In this document: positions 44,831 through 53,422 of the stretch, piece after piece
Position numbering within the stretch: position 1 is the first letter of the stretch
How the letters are laid out: each line of letters starts with the position of its first letter
Assembly (NCBI GenBank): GCA_014238945.1
Contig: JABAAB010000014.1
Coordinates: forward strand, 166,882-230,881
Origin: Lysobacterales bacterium
GTDB taxonomy: Bacteria > Pseudomonadota > Gammaproteobacteria > Xanthomonadales > SZUA-36
Direction: 5' to 3'
DNA length: 64,000 nucleotides
Program-made: the position numbers and the translations under genes
Notes under the pieces: generated by a model
The model's database searches: none
Seen by the model: only the letters and a program-made list of their open reading frames with translations
What the model was told of the DNA's origin: nothing

Positions 44831-47010
44831 CGGGTCAGGTTGGCGTATGCCAATACAAGCCATTTGGCACCCGCACGGTGAAAATTGACCTGTACCCGTG
44901 CGTGTTCTCCGGATCCTTCAAAACTGATGACGGTACCTCCGCCAAATTTTTTGTGGTTTACCGTTTGCCCCAATTGAAAAGGCCAGTCCTGCTTGATATT
45001 GGAGTTGGAAGCACGGTAGACCGGTGCCCTGGGACTGGTCCAGGGTCGTTGGACCTGCATCCGCGGGCGAACCTCATTGATCAATTCCGTAGGGATTTCA
45101 TCCAGGAACCTGGAAGGCCGACAATGGTTTTCCGATCCATACATTCGTCTGATTTCAGCATAACTGAGGCAAAGTTGTTCACGGGCCCGGGTCATCCCGA
45201 CATAACAAAGCCTGCGCTCTTCCTCTAGACGTCCGCCGGCTTCGGTAACGCTTCGCTGGTGGGGAAACAGACCATCCTCCATCCCGGCGATGAACACCAT
45301 AGGAAATTCCAGTCCCTTGGCCGAGTGCAGTGTCATCAACTGTACACAGTCATCCCAGGCCTCGCCCTGCGTTTCCCCGGCTTCAAGTGCGGCATGGCTC
45401 AGAAATGACTGAAGAGCGGTCAGACCGGCTTCTTCATCCTCAAAAGGCAGCAGGAATGAGTCAGCCGCAGTTGCCAGTTCACGCAGATTTTCCACCCGTG
45501 ATTCCATCTTTTCACGTGGCTCTTTTTCGTAATGTGTCACCAGTTGGCTGTCTTCGATGACACCCTGGACCTGGTTACCCAGTGTCCAGTCACCCATACG
45601 TTCACGCATATCGCCTATGAGTTGCATGAAGCCACCCACGGCAGCAAGGGCCCGGGCGGGCAACATCTTCTGTTGCAGACATTCCTGGGCCGCCTGCCAC
45701 AGCGGCAGACTGCTCTCACGTGCCTGCATACGCAGGACCGACAGTGTCTTCTGGCCAATGCCCCGGGTGGGTGTGTTGATCACGCGCTCCATCGCTGCGT
45801 CATCATTGGGATTCTGTACCAGGCGCAGATAAGCCAGCGTGTCCTTGATTTCTGCACGCTCGAAAAAACGCAGACCACCATAGACCCGATAGGCAATGGA
45901 CGCCTTGAGCAGATATTCCTCGAACAAACGCGATTGAGCCGTGGTCCGGTACACGATGGCCGTCTCTTCTGCACGCCGGCCCTTGCCCAGCCATTGTTCA
46001 ATTTGTTCAACGACATAACGGGCTTCGTCCTGCTCATTGAATGCCGAGTAGAGCGTAATGGGGGCGCCTTTCTCGTCTTCGGTCCAGAGTTTTTTGCCCA
46101 TTCGGTCTTCGTTGTTGGCAATCACCGCATTGGCGGCCTCGAGAATGTTTCCGGTCGAGCGATAGTTCTGTTCCAGTTTGACCGTGATTACTTCGGCAAA
46201 GTCACGGGTAAAGTGATTGACGTTTTCCACCTGTGCCCCACGCCAGCCATAGATGGACTGGTCATCGTCACCCACGACCAGCACGCTGCCGCTGTCACCG
46301 GCAAGCAGTCGGATCCAGGCATACTGGATTGAGTTGGTGTCCTGGAATTCATCGACCAGCAGGTGGCTCAGTCGATGGCGGTAGTGATCGAGCAAAGACG
46401 GATTATTCAACCAGAGTTCATGTGCGTACAACAACAGGTCGGCAAAGTCGACCAGGCCGGCACGTTCACAGTTGGCCTGGTACAGTTCGTAAATACGTAC
46501 CCACTGTGCCGTTATCGGATGATCCATGTGTTCGATGGAACCGGGGCGCTGACCCTCATCCTTACGCGCGTTGATGTACCACTGCGCCTGTCGTGCGGGC
46601 CACTGGGATTCATCCAGTCCCTCCTGTTTGATCAGACGACGCAATACGCGCTTTTGGTCATCCGAGTCCAGGATCTGGAAGTGCTCCAGCAGACCGGCTT
46701 CCTGCCAGTGCATACGCAGCAACCGGTGTGCGATACCATGGAACGTACCGATCCACATCGGCCGGGTTGACACCTGTAACAGTTCCTGTGCCCGCTGGCG
46801 CATTTCACCTGCTGCCTTGTTGGTGAAGGTGACCGCAAGAATATTCAGTGGTGAGACGTGTTCGACCTGGATCAGCCAGGCCAGTCGGTGGATCAGGACC
46901 CGGGTTTTGCCGCTGCCGGCACCTGCCAGAACCAGTGTATTTTGTGACTCGGTGGTTACCGCCTGGCGTTGGGCATCATTCAGATTGCCGAGTAAGTGGG
47001 AAACATCCAT
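44827..47010 (-). CDS. uvrD: DNA helicase II (UvrD)
   Basis: 727 residues, typical length. Superfamily 1 motifs: NDAQRQAV (Q), LAGAGSGKTRVLIHR (Walker A), LLVDEFQDTNSIQ (Walker B), VVGDDDQSIYGWRGA (III), VKLEQNYRS (IV), VQLMTLHSAKGLEFPMVFIAGMEDGLFP (V) and EEERRLCYVGMTRA (VI). The C terminus ends in the Tudor-like fold (HKKFGGGTVISFEGSG, VNFHRAGAKWLVLAYA) that contacts RNA polymerase. It unwinds DNA in excision and mismatch repair. Five bases after purD and overlapping the hydrolase gene. Confidence 0.95.
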   Translation of the reverse strand: MDVSHLLGNLNDAQRQAVTTESQNTLVLAGAGSGKTRVLIHRLAWLIQVEHVSPLNILAVTFTNKAAGEMRQRAQELLQVSTRPMWIGTFHGIAHRLLRMHWQEAGLLEHFQILDSDDQKRVLRRLIKQEGLDESQWPARQAQWYINARKDEGQRPGSIEHMDHPITAQWVRIYELYQANCERAGLVDFADLLLYAHELWLNNPSLLDHYRHRLSHLLVDEFQDTNSIQYAWIRLLAGDSGSVLVVGDDDQSIYGWRGAQVENVNHFTRDFAEVITVKLEQNYRSTGNILEAANAVIANNEDRMGKKLWTEDEKGAPITLYSAFNEQDEARYVVEQIEQWLGKGRRAEETAIVYRTTAQSRLFEEYLLKASIAYRVYGGLRFFERAEIKDTLAYLRLVQNPNDDAAMERVINTPTRGIGQKTLSVLRMQARESSLPLWQAAQECLQQKMLPARALAAVGGFMQLIGDMRERMGDWTLGNQVQGVIEDSQLVTHYEKEPREKMESRVENLRELATAADSFLLPFEDEEAGLTALQSFLSHAALEAGETQGEAWDDCVQLMTLHSAKGLEFPMVFIAGMEDGLFPHQRSVTEAGGRLEEERRLCYVGMTRAREQLCLSYAEIRRMYGSENHCRPSRFLDEIPTELINEVRPRMQVQRPWTSPRAPVYRASNSNIKQDWPFQLGQTVNHKKFGGGTVISFEGSGEHARVQVNFHRAGAKWLVLAYANLTR

Positions 47011-47015
47011 GCGGG

Positions 47016-48299
47016 CTAATCTTCCCTGTCAATTGCACGGTAACCTATGTCGCGGCGGAAGTAGACTCCATCCCAATGTATTTTTTCACAATGGTCATAG
47101 GCGGTGGCTGCGGCCGTACTGACGTCATCGGCCACGGCGCAGACGCACAATACCCTGCCCCCCGCTGTTGTGACCTGGCCGTCGGACATTTTTGTGCCGG
47201 CATGAAATACCCGGACATCACCGTCACCGATGGAATCCAGTCCGGAGATGACATGACCTTTTGAATAGGAAACCGGATACCCACCAGCCGCCAGTACCAC
47301 GCCCAGTGCCGGTCTTGGATCCCATTGTGCATGATGTTCCTGCAGTCTTCCCTGAACCGCTGCCAGGCACAATTCAGCCAGGTCGGATTGCAGACGCATC
47401 ATGACGGGTTGGGTTTCAGGGTCACCAAAGCGCACATTGAATTCAAGTACCTTGATGTCACCTGTGGGAGAAATCATCAGCCCTGCATACAGGAATCCGG
47501 TGAATGGCATGCCCCGTTCAGCCATTCCCCGAATTACGGGTCTGATGACCTGTTGCATGGCTTTTTGATGCAGTTCATCGTCGATCACGGGTGCGGGCGA
47601 ATAGGCACCCATGCCACCGGTATTGGGTCCAAGGTCACCGTCTTCGAGTGCCTTGTGGTCCTGGCTGGTCGCCAGCGGAAGAATGTTTTCGCCATCGGCC
47701 ATGACAATGAAACTGGCTTCCTCACCCTCAAGGAATTCCTCGATTACCACCCGGTGACCGGCCTCACCAAAGCTGTTTCCTGCCAGCATCTCCCTCGCCG
47801 CTGTTTCTGCCTCAGTCACTGTTTGGGCGATGATGACCCCCTTGCCTGCGGCCAGCCCATCGGCCTTGACCACGATGGGTGCACCCTGCTCATGGATGAA
47901 CGCGATGGCTTGTTCCACGTTGCTGAAGTTGCCATATGCAGCCGTGGGTATGCCATTACTGGCCATGAAATCCTTGGCAAAGGCCTTGGAGCCCTCCAGT
48001 TGGGCCGCCGCTGCGGTGGGACCAAAACAGGCCAGGCCGGCTTCGGTAAAGCGATCCACCATACCGGCTACCAATGGTGCTTCCGGTCCAACGATGGTCA
48101 GTTCTATGTGCCTGTTCATGGCAAAGTTGAGCAGACCGTCAATATCGGTGTCCGCCAAGGCAATATTTTCGATACCGTCTTCGAGTTCGGTACCCGCGTT
48201 ACCCGGCGCGACGTACACGGTGTCTACCTGGTCAGATTGGGCGATACGCCAGGCCAGGGCGTGTTCACGTCCACCACTTCCAATGACGAGAACGTCCAT
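47016..48299 (-). CDS. purD: Phosphoribosylamine-glycine ligase
   Basis: 427 residues from ATG 48299, with AGGA seven bases upstream; an earlier in-frame ATG at 48320 adds seven residues. Motifs: VLVIGSGGREHALAW (N domain), the ATP-grasp segment APIVVKADGLAAGKGVI, EEFLEGEEASFIVMADG, GPNTGGMGAYSPAP and LEFNVRFGDPETQPVMMRL. It makes GAR in purine synthesis. Follows purH after 33 bases. Confidence 0.95.
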   Translation of the reverse strand: MDVLVIGSGGREHALAWRIAQSDQVDTVYVAPGNAGTELEDGIENIALADTDIDGLLNFAMNRHIELTIVGPEAPLVAGMVDRFTEAGLACFGPTAAAAQLEGSKAFAKDFMASNGIPTAAYGNFSNVEQAIAFIHEQGAPIVVKADGLAAGKGVIIAQTVTEAETAAREMLAGNSFGEAGHRVVIEEFLEGEEASFIVMADGENILPLATSQDHKALEDGDLGPNTGGMGAYSPAPVIDDELHQKAMQQVIRPVIRGMAERGMPFTGFLYAGLMISPTGDIKVLEFNVRFGDPETQPVMMRLQSDLAELCLAAVQGRLQEHHAQWDPRPALGVVLAAGGYPVSYSKGHVISGLDSIGDGDVRVFHAGTKMSDGQVTTAGGRVLCVCAVADDVSTAAATAYDHCEKIHWDGVYFRRDIGYRAIDRED

Positions 48300-48332
48300 A
48301 CTAATTCCTGACCATGCCAATGCCTGACCTTG

Positions 48333-49910
48333 TTAGTGCCTGAAATGGCGTATTCCGGTGAATACCATCGCCATACCGGACTCATTGGCGGCGTCGATGA
48401 CCTGGGCATCACGCATCGACCCACCGGGCTGAATAACGGCTCCTATGCCTGCTTCCTGTGCTGTATCAATACCATCGCGGAATGGAAAGAATGCATCGGA
48501 AGCCATCGCTGCGCCCTTCAGGCTCAGTCCCGCATCTTCGGCTTTCCACCTTGCGATTCGGGCGGAATCAACACGACTCATCTGACCCGCACCAACACCC
48601 AGGGTACGGCCACCCGAGGCATACACGATTGCATTGGACTTGACCATGCGCGCCACCCGCCAGGCAAACAGCAGATCCTGCCACTCCTGTTCGGTGGGTT
48701 GGCGGTCAGAGACACATTGACAATCTTCCCGAGCTACCAGCAGATCATCTTTCTGCTGTAACAACAGACCGCCCGAAACCCGCTGGTAATGCTGGGCCTG
48801 TGGCCCCTGTTCAGCGGCTGAACTGCGCAGTAGCCGCACATTGGGCTTGGAAGCGAAGCATTCGATCGCACCATCACTGAAGCGTGGTGCAATGACCACC
48901 TCGACAAATTGCTTATCGATGATGGCCGCCGCAGTGTCTGCGTTCACCTGTTGATTGAAAGCAATAATTCCGCCGAAACTGGAAACAGGATCTGTGGCAA
49001 AGGCATTCAGGTAGGCCTGGGTATTGTCTTCAGCTTCGGCCACCCCACAGGGGTTGGCGTGCTTGACAATGACACAGGCCGGCATCTGCTCAAACTGGCT
49101 CACGCACTCCAGGGCCGCATCTGCATCGTTGATATTGTTGTAGGAAAGTTCCTTGCCCTGCAATTGACGGGCGGCAGCGATACCGGAAGGATCTACCGAC
49201 GATTCAATATAAAACCCGGCCATTTGATGGGGGTTTTCCCCGTAGCGTAATTCCTGCCTGATCTGGAATTGCGGGGTAAAATAAACAGGAAGGTCATCCT
49301 GCTGTTGTTGCGTTCCCGAATGACGGCTGAGATATGCTGCTACCAGACCATCATAGCGGGCCGTGTGCGCAAAAGCCCTGGTGGCCAGTCTGAACCGTTC
49401 TTCCCTGGACACATTCCCATGCCGGTTCAAATCCCTGGCAATTGCCGTGTAATCCCCGGGATCAACCACGACCGTGACCCGCTGGTGGTTTTTGGCAGCT
49501 GCACGGACCATGGCCGGGCCACCAATATCTATATTTTCAATCGCCAGTGAAAGACTGCAGTCTGGATCGGTGGTTACAGCTTCAAAAGGGTAAAGATTGA
49601 CAACCACGAGGTCGATGGGCGGTATGTCACAATTTTCCATTACCTCCAAATCCTGTGGCCGCCCGAGGATTCCACCATGGATTTTCGGGTGCAGGGTCTT
49701 GACCCGCCCGCCCATTATTTCATCAAATCCTGTGTGCTCACTGACTCCGGTCACTTCAAGACCTGCATCGGTCAGTTGTGTCCGGGTACCACCGGTGCTC
49801 AGCAAAGTGTAGCCGAGAGAGGTTAATTGGCGGGCAAAATCAATAAGGCCGGTTTTATCAGAAACACTAAGCAGGGCAAATCGTTCTTCGGACTGCTCCG
49901 ATTGAGTCAT
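48333..49910 (-). CDS. purH: AICAR formyltransferase / IMP cyclohydrolase
   Basis: 525 residues from ATG 49910, which overlaps the fis stop (ATGA); longer in-frame starts would run through fis. N-terminal cyclohydrolase: [43 protein letters not shown]-terminal transformylase: [35 protein letters not shown] and [12 protein letters not shown]. It carries out the last two steps to IMP. The order fis-purH-purD is common in gammaproteobacteria. Confidence 0.95.
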   Translation of the reverse strand: MTQSEQSEERFALLSVSDKTGLIDFARQLTSLGYTLLSTGGTRTQLTDAGLEVTGVSEHTGFDEIMGGRVKTLHPKIHGGILGRPQDLEVMENCDIPPIDLVVVNLYPFEAVTTDPDCSLSLAIENIDIGGPAMVRAAAKNHQRVTVVVDPGDYTAIARDLNRHGNVSREERFRLATRAFAHTARYDGLVAAYLSRHSGTQQQQDDLPVYFTPQFQIRQELRYGENPHQMAGFYIESSVDPSGIAAARQLQGKELSYNNINDADAALECVSQFEQMPACVIVKHANPCGVAEAEDNTQAYLNAFATDPVSSFGGIIAFNQQVNADTAAAIIDKQFVEVVIAPRFSDGAIECFASKPNVRLLRSSAAEQGPQAQHYQRVSGGLLLQQKDDLLVAREDCQCVSDRQPTEQEWQDLLFAWRVARMVKSNAIVYASGGRTLGVGAGQMSRVDSARIARWKAEDAGLSLKGAAMASDAFFPFRDGIDTAQEAGIGAVIQPGGSMRDAQVIDAANESGMAMVFTGIRHFRH

Positions 49911-50188
49911 CGCCTTAACCGCGTGATCTTGCTCGACCGCGCATTGATGGAATAGCGTTGCATCTTGGTACGCAGGGTATTGCGCGTAATTCCCAGCATG
50001 CCTGCTGCTCTGGATTGATTGCCACCGGTGCATCTGAGTATTTCTTCGATCAGCGGCGGTTCTATCTCCGCCAGCAACATCTGGTAAAGGTTTTCAGGCA
50101 CCGTATTGCCCATGTCCTGAAGGTATCTGCTGATGGTACTTTGTACGTGTTGCCTGAGGGGGATAGGCTGTTCAGAATCTGCGTGCAT
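49907..50188 (-). CDS. fis: Fis-family nucleoid-associated DNA-binding protein
   Basis: 93 residues from ATG 50188. The N-terminal half is helical with [16 protein letters not shown]. The C-terminal helix-turn-helix is highly conserved: [27 protein letters not shown]. Fis bends DNA and adjusts transcription of stable RNA and growth genes. The last 10 residues ([12 protein letters not shown]) extend beyond E. coli Fis. Unlike E. coli and Pseudomonas, no dusB gene precedes it; the upstream gene is the zinc-ribbon protein, 103 bases away. Confidence 0.9.
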   Translation of the reverse strand: MHADSEQPIPLRQHVQSTISRYLQDMGNTVPENLYQMLLAEIEPPLIEEILRCTGGNQSRAAGMLGITRNTLRTKMQRYSINARSSKITRLRR

Positions 50189-50291
50189 ATTTAAGTTCAA
50201 TTTGTCTTTTTTATAGTGAGGGATGTTCCAGTTAAACACTAACATATTTGACCCGAGAACCTAAGCAAATTAATACGCTTTAAGCCAAAAT

Positions 50292-51029
50292 TTATAGAAA
50301 TTGGATTTCGAAGCCAACGGCCTGCTGTCCCGGGTCACCCAGTTCCAGCAAAACGGGCAGGTAGACATCCCTTGCCAGTCCCCGCTCCAGGTCGGCGCCA
50401 GGGCGTAAATAGTGTCGGGGCTGGAACTGACGACGGGCAACGGGTTGGCTGGTGGCGTCCATCAATGTTACTTCCAGAACGGGATAATTCTGACTCTGCT
50501 GCGCGAGGTTTACAAAGGTCAGGCTTAACACCAGGATCCCCGTGCGTGTCGGGTGGGTGTGCATATCCCGGCTTACCAGCAGAATTTGCCCCGGTTCTTT
50601 GCCCAGGCCCTGGGGATCTAGGGGCAACCAGCCATTTTGTTGCAGCCAGCTCCTGATTTCCGGTTCCCGGATCAGGGGTTCCCGGAAGGTCCAGGCCGTA
50701 TTGGCCAGTGTGATCATCACCATTGCAGCCGCCAGCAGGCCCCAGGCAAGCCTGCCTGGTTTATCCTGCGCTGGTTTGACTTCATTTTTTGCAGCCACCG
50801 TGTCACTCGCTGGCAAGGCGGACTTTGAATTGCCGCCAATGACCGGCGGACCAGTGTTGGAGCCCCGTGCTGGCCCATGTGCTCGTCCCGACGGCCACTG
50901 GTCAAACAGGAAGGCCAGGGAATCAAAGGTTTTATTGCACTCACCACAGCGGACCGCACCCCTGGCGTAGGCGATTAATGATGCAGTCAGCGGGTGGACC
51001 GATTTACATTGTGGGCAACGGGTAAACAT
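50292..51029 (-). CDS. Zinc-ribbon and DUF3426 membrane protein
   Basis: 245 residues from ATG 51029. The N-terminal MJ0042-type zinc ribbon has CPQC and CGEC pairs (MFTRCPQCKSVHPL, VRCGECNKTFDSL). A disordered stretch precedes one membrane helix at about 108-126 (LLAAAMVMITLANTAWTF), then the DUF3426 domain (LVLSLTFVNLAQQSQNYPVLEVTL). Conserved but uncharacterised; in Pseudomonas it lies just before dusB-fis. The gap to the DUF4124 gene upstream is 52 bases. Confidence 0.85.
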   Translation of the reverse strand: MFTRCPQCKSVHPLTASLIAYARGAVRCGECNKTFDSLAFLFDQWPSGRAHGPARGSNTGPPVIGGNSKSALPASDTVAAKNEVKPAQDKPGRLAWGLLAAAMVMITLANTAWTFREPLIREPEIRSWLQQNGWLPLDPQGLGKEPGQILLVSRDMHTHPTRTGILVLSLTFVNLAQQSQNYPVLEVTLMDATSQPVARRQFQPRHYLRPGADLERGLARDVYLPVLLELGDPGQQAVGFEIQFL

Positions 51030-51081
51030 GATCAATTATTTCGCATGAATTGTGGGTGCGCGACATGCCGGCGGATAATGA

Positions 51082-51816
51082 TCAGCCCTGATCCGAATCC
51101 TGTGTTTTATCCCGGGTCAGATAACGGTAACGCTCGAGAGAGCCTTCAAAACGATCACGGATTTTTTGTTCTTTTATTTCCAGAGCTTCCAGTCTCCTTT
51201 TGTCCACGTCCAGGCGCGCATACAGCCTTTTGATCTCCAGCAGTTTATCTTCGTTGACCTCAATACCGGCGCGTTGCTGATCAGCGGCCAGACCGATCTG
51301 CTCCCGAATCGCCGTATTTGTACTGGTAAAGGAGTGCCGGATGATTGTTTTATCCGTTTCCTGGTGTGCCAGTTCCTTGTCCAGTAAATCCAGGATCTCC
51401 TCCTCGGAATCGTACTGTACGACCAGTAAGCGGTCGGCCTCGAGTTGGCGTTCTTTTTCGGAAATCAGGGGTGCCCTTTTTTTCTCCTCTACTTCCTCCG
51501 CCAACTCCATTGCGTGTGCGTCTGCGCTCTGGGTAGGGTCATCGACGTGGTCGATCACAATGCCAGCGTCGTTCAGGACATCATAAGGCAGGTGGGCATA
51601 CTCCGGTGGTACGATTCGACCATAGTGAGTGTTGCCATCCTTGTCTTTCCAGCGGTACGTATCTGCCGCTGCCGGAACAACTGTCAGGGCGACGAACATG
51701 AGAACAATGATCGTAGCGGGGTTTTTCAATTGAAGCGGGCGCCGGCCATGACATCGGGACCATGGTGTTGCACGCAGGAGGCTGGTTTTGGTCATCTTCC
51801 GTGATAAGGGTTCCAT
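51082..51816 (-). CDS. DUF4124-domain exported protein with C-terminal coiled coil
   Basis: 244 residues if it starts at ATG 51816; 51795 is an alternative, and the hydrophobic signal (about 30-49, TIIVLMFVALTVVPAAA) fits either. Immediately after is the DUF4124 motif DTYRWKDKDGNTHYGRIVPP. The rest is charged and helical, with KLLEIKRLYARLDVDKRRLEALEIKEQK as a likely coiled coil. Periplasmic, function unknown. A DUF4124 gene next to pyrE is also seen in Pseudomonas. Starts eight bases after the pyrE stop. Confidence 0.8.
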   Translation of the reverse strand: MEPLSRKMTKTSLLRATPWSRCHGRRPLQLKNPATIIVLMFVALTVVPAAADTYRWKDKDGNTHYGRIVPPEYAHLPYDVLNDAGIVIDHVDDPTQSADAHAMELAEEVEEKKRAPLISEKERQLEADRLLVVQYDSEEEILDLLDKELAHQETDKTIIRHSFTSTNTAIREQIGLAADQQRAGIEVNEDKLLEIKRLYARLDVDKRRLEALEIKEQKIRDRFEGSLERYRYLTRDKTQDSDQG

Positions 51817-51823
51817 GTACCAA

Positions 51824-52465
51824 CTATACCCCATAATCACTGCGATATCTGTGCATGGCGTGGATGTCGATGTCCGCAACTGACCGTTTTTCAAGGAACT
51901 CGATCAAATCATCCAGACCGGCTATTGAGATAACGGGGATACCGAACTCATTCTCCACTTCCTGGGCTGCAGATTTCTCACCCACCCCTCTTTCCTGGCG
52001 ATCCAGTGCAATGGCCACACCGCTCACAGTGGCACCCGCCTGATGAATCCAACCGATGGACTCACGCACCGATGTACCGGCTGAAATGACATCATCGGTG
52101 ATCAGCACGCGACCACTCAGGGCAGCGCCAACCAGCGTGCCGCCTTCGCCATGATCTTTTGCTTCCTTGCGGTTGTAGGCATAGGGAACATTTCGCCGGT
52201 GTCGTGTACTGAGCATGATGGCGATACCTGCAGCCAGCGGTATGCCTTTATAGGAAGGACCGAACAGCATATCGAACTCGACCCCCGATGACCGTATGGC
52301 ACTGGCATAGCAATCACACAACAACGCCAGCGCATCACCGTTGTCGAAGCCACCTGCGTTGAAAAAATAGGGACTGATACGTCCGGATTTCAGCTTGAAT
52401 TCCCCGAATTTCAGGTTATCGCCGGTCATGGCGAGCTCAAAAAACTGTTTTTTATAATTGTTCAT
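51824..52465 (-). CDS. pyrE: Orotate phosphoribosyltransferase
   Basis: 213 residues, standard length. PRPP-binding motif RVLITDDVISAGTSVRESI, N-terminal KFGEFKLKSGRISPYFFNAG, and the flexible loop AYNRKEAKDHGEGG with catalytic Lys and His. It makes OMP from orotate. Divergent from the exonuclease III gene across 168 bases that hold a large hairpin (52547-52582). Confidence 0.95.
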   Translation of the reverse strand: MNNYKKQFFELAMTGDNLKFGEFKLKSGRISPYFFNAGGFDNGDALALLCDCYASAIRSSGVEFDMLFGPSYKGIPLAAGIAIMLSTRHRRNVPYAYNRKEAKDHGEGGTLVGAALSGRVLITDDVISAGTSVRESIGWIHQAGATVSGVAIALDRQERGVGEKSAAQEVENEFGIPVISIAGLDDLIEFLEKRSVADIDIHAMHRYRSDYGV

Positions 52466-52546
52466 GACGGATATCCAGGACGCCCGGGTACCAGTATCGT
52501 ATGGCTGTCAACACACTGCAATGCTGTTTATGACATCGGGCTCATG

Positions 52547-52585
52547 ACAAGCAGGGTGCATGCGGTTATGCTGCCTGCTTGTTTT
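52547..52585 (+). promoter_or_regulatory. Large hairpin with T-run between pyrE and xthA
   Basis: ACAAGCAGG (52547-52555) pairs with CCTGCTTGT (52574-52582); inside, GCAT (52558-52561) pairs with ATGC (52568-52571) around a six-base loop, and TTTTG follows on the plus strand. It resembles a terminator in the leader of xthA, 50 bases before its start, so it could act as an attenuator. On the minus strand it would be in the pyrE leader, without a T-run. Confidence 0.5.
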
Positions 52586-52633
52586 GTGATTGGAACTGCA
52601 AGACAACCTAAAATCAAATAAAGCGATCAGACC

Positions 52634-53422
52634 ATGCGAATCATTACAGTGAATACCAATGGCATCCGGGCGGCAGCACGCAAGGGATTTTTCGATTGGA
52701 TGCAAGAACAGGATGCAGATGTGGTTTGCATCCAGGAGACCAAGGCGCAGGAACACCAGTTGTCAGACCCGGTATTTTCACCACCCGGGTATCATCGTTT
52801 TCTGCATGACGCCGAACGCAAGGGCTACAGTGGTGTTGCCGTCTATACCCGGCACAAGCCGGACAAAGTTCATTTTGGACTTGGTTGGGATGTGATGGAT
52901 TGCGAGGGACGCTGGCTGAGGGCTGACTTCGGTACCTTGAGTGTTATTTCCCTGTACCTGCAATCGGGTTCTGCAAAAGAGGAACGCCAACAGATCAAGT
53001 ACCGCAGCATGGACTATTTACGGCCACTGCTGGAAGCCATGGCGCAGGACGGTCGTGACTATATCATTTGCGGCGACTGGAATATTGCACACCGGAAAAT
53101 CGATCTGAAGAACTGGCGGCCCAACCAGAAGAACTCGGGTTTTCTGCCCGAGGAGCGGGCCTGGATGGATGAAGTATTCGGGCCGGTGGGGATGGTGGAC
53201 GTGTTCCGGCAGGTCGAACCTGGTGAACACCAATATACCTGGTGGTCCAACCGGGGTCAGGCGTGGGCAAATAATACCGGTTGGCGTATTGATTACCAGG
53301 TGGCCACTGCGGGTGTAGCGGGCACGGCACATGCGGTGGAGATATACAAAGATGAGCGTTTTTCAGATCATGCGCCTTTGCGTATTGATTATGATTATGA
53401 TTTTCCGGTAAGCGAAAGTTGA
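52634..53422 (+). CDS. xthA: Exodeoxyribonuclease III family (at the crc locus)
   Basis: 262 residues. Catalytic residues of ExoIII/APE1 are all present: Asn7 (ITVNTNG), Glu35 (CIQETKA), Asp/Asn in CGDWNIAH, and the terminal Asp-His in FSDHAPL. It should cut DNA at abasic sites and degrade 3' ends in duplex DNA, in the cytoplasm. The gene stands divergent to pyrE, the position of crc in Pseudomonas. Crc is an ExoIII-fold protein that has lost these residues, so this protein is more likely an active nuclease. Its stop overlaps the ampG start (TTGA). Confidence 0.9.
   Translation: MRIITVNTNGIRAAARKGFFDWMQEQDADVVCIQETKAQEHQLSDPVFSPPGYHRFLHDAERKGYSGVAVYTRHKPDKVHFGLGWDVMDCEGRWLRADFGTLSVISLYLQSGSAKEERQQIKYRSMDYLRPLLEAMAQDGRDYIICGDWNIAHRKIDLKNWRPNQKNSGFLPEERAWMDEVFGPVGMVDVFRQVEPGEHQYTWWSNRGQAWANNTGWRIDYQVATAGVAGTAHAVEIYKDERFSDHAPLRIDYDYDFPVSES

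Noticed and set aside
47325..48311. Long plus-strand frame opposite purD (328 codons)
   Set aside because: purD is intact and well conserved; the opposite frame is open because of codon bias and matches no family. The same holds for long frames opposite uvrD (45532-46332) and mrdA (14759-15814).
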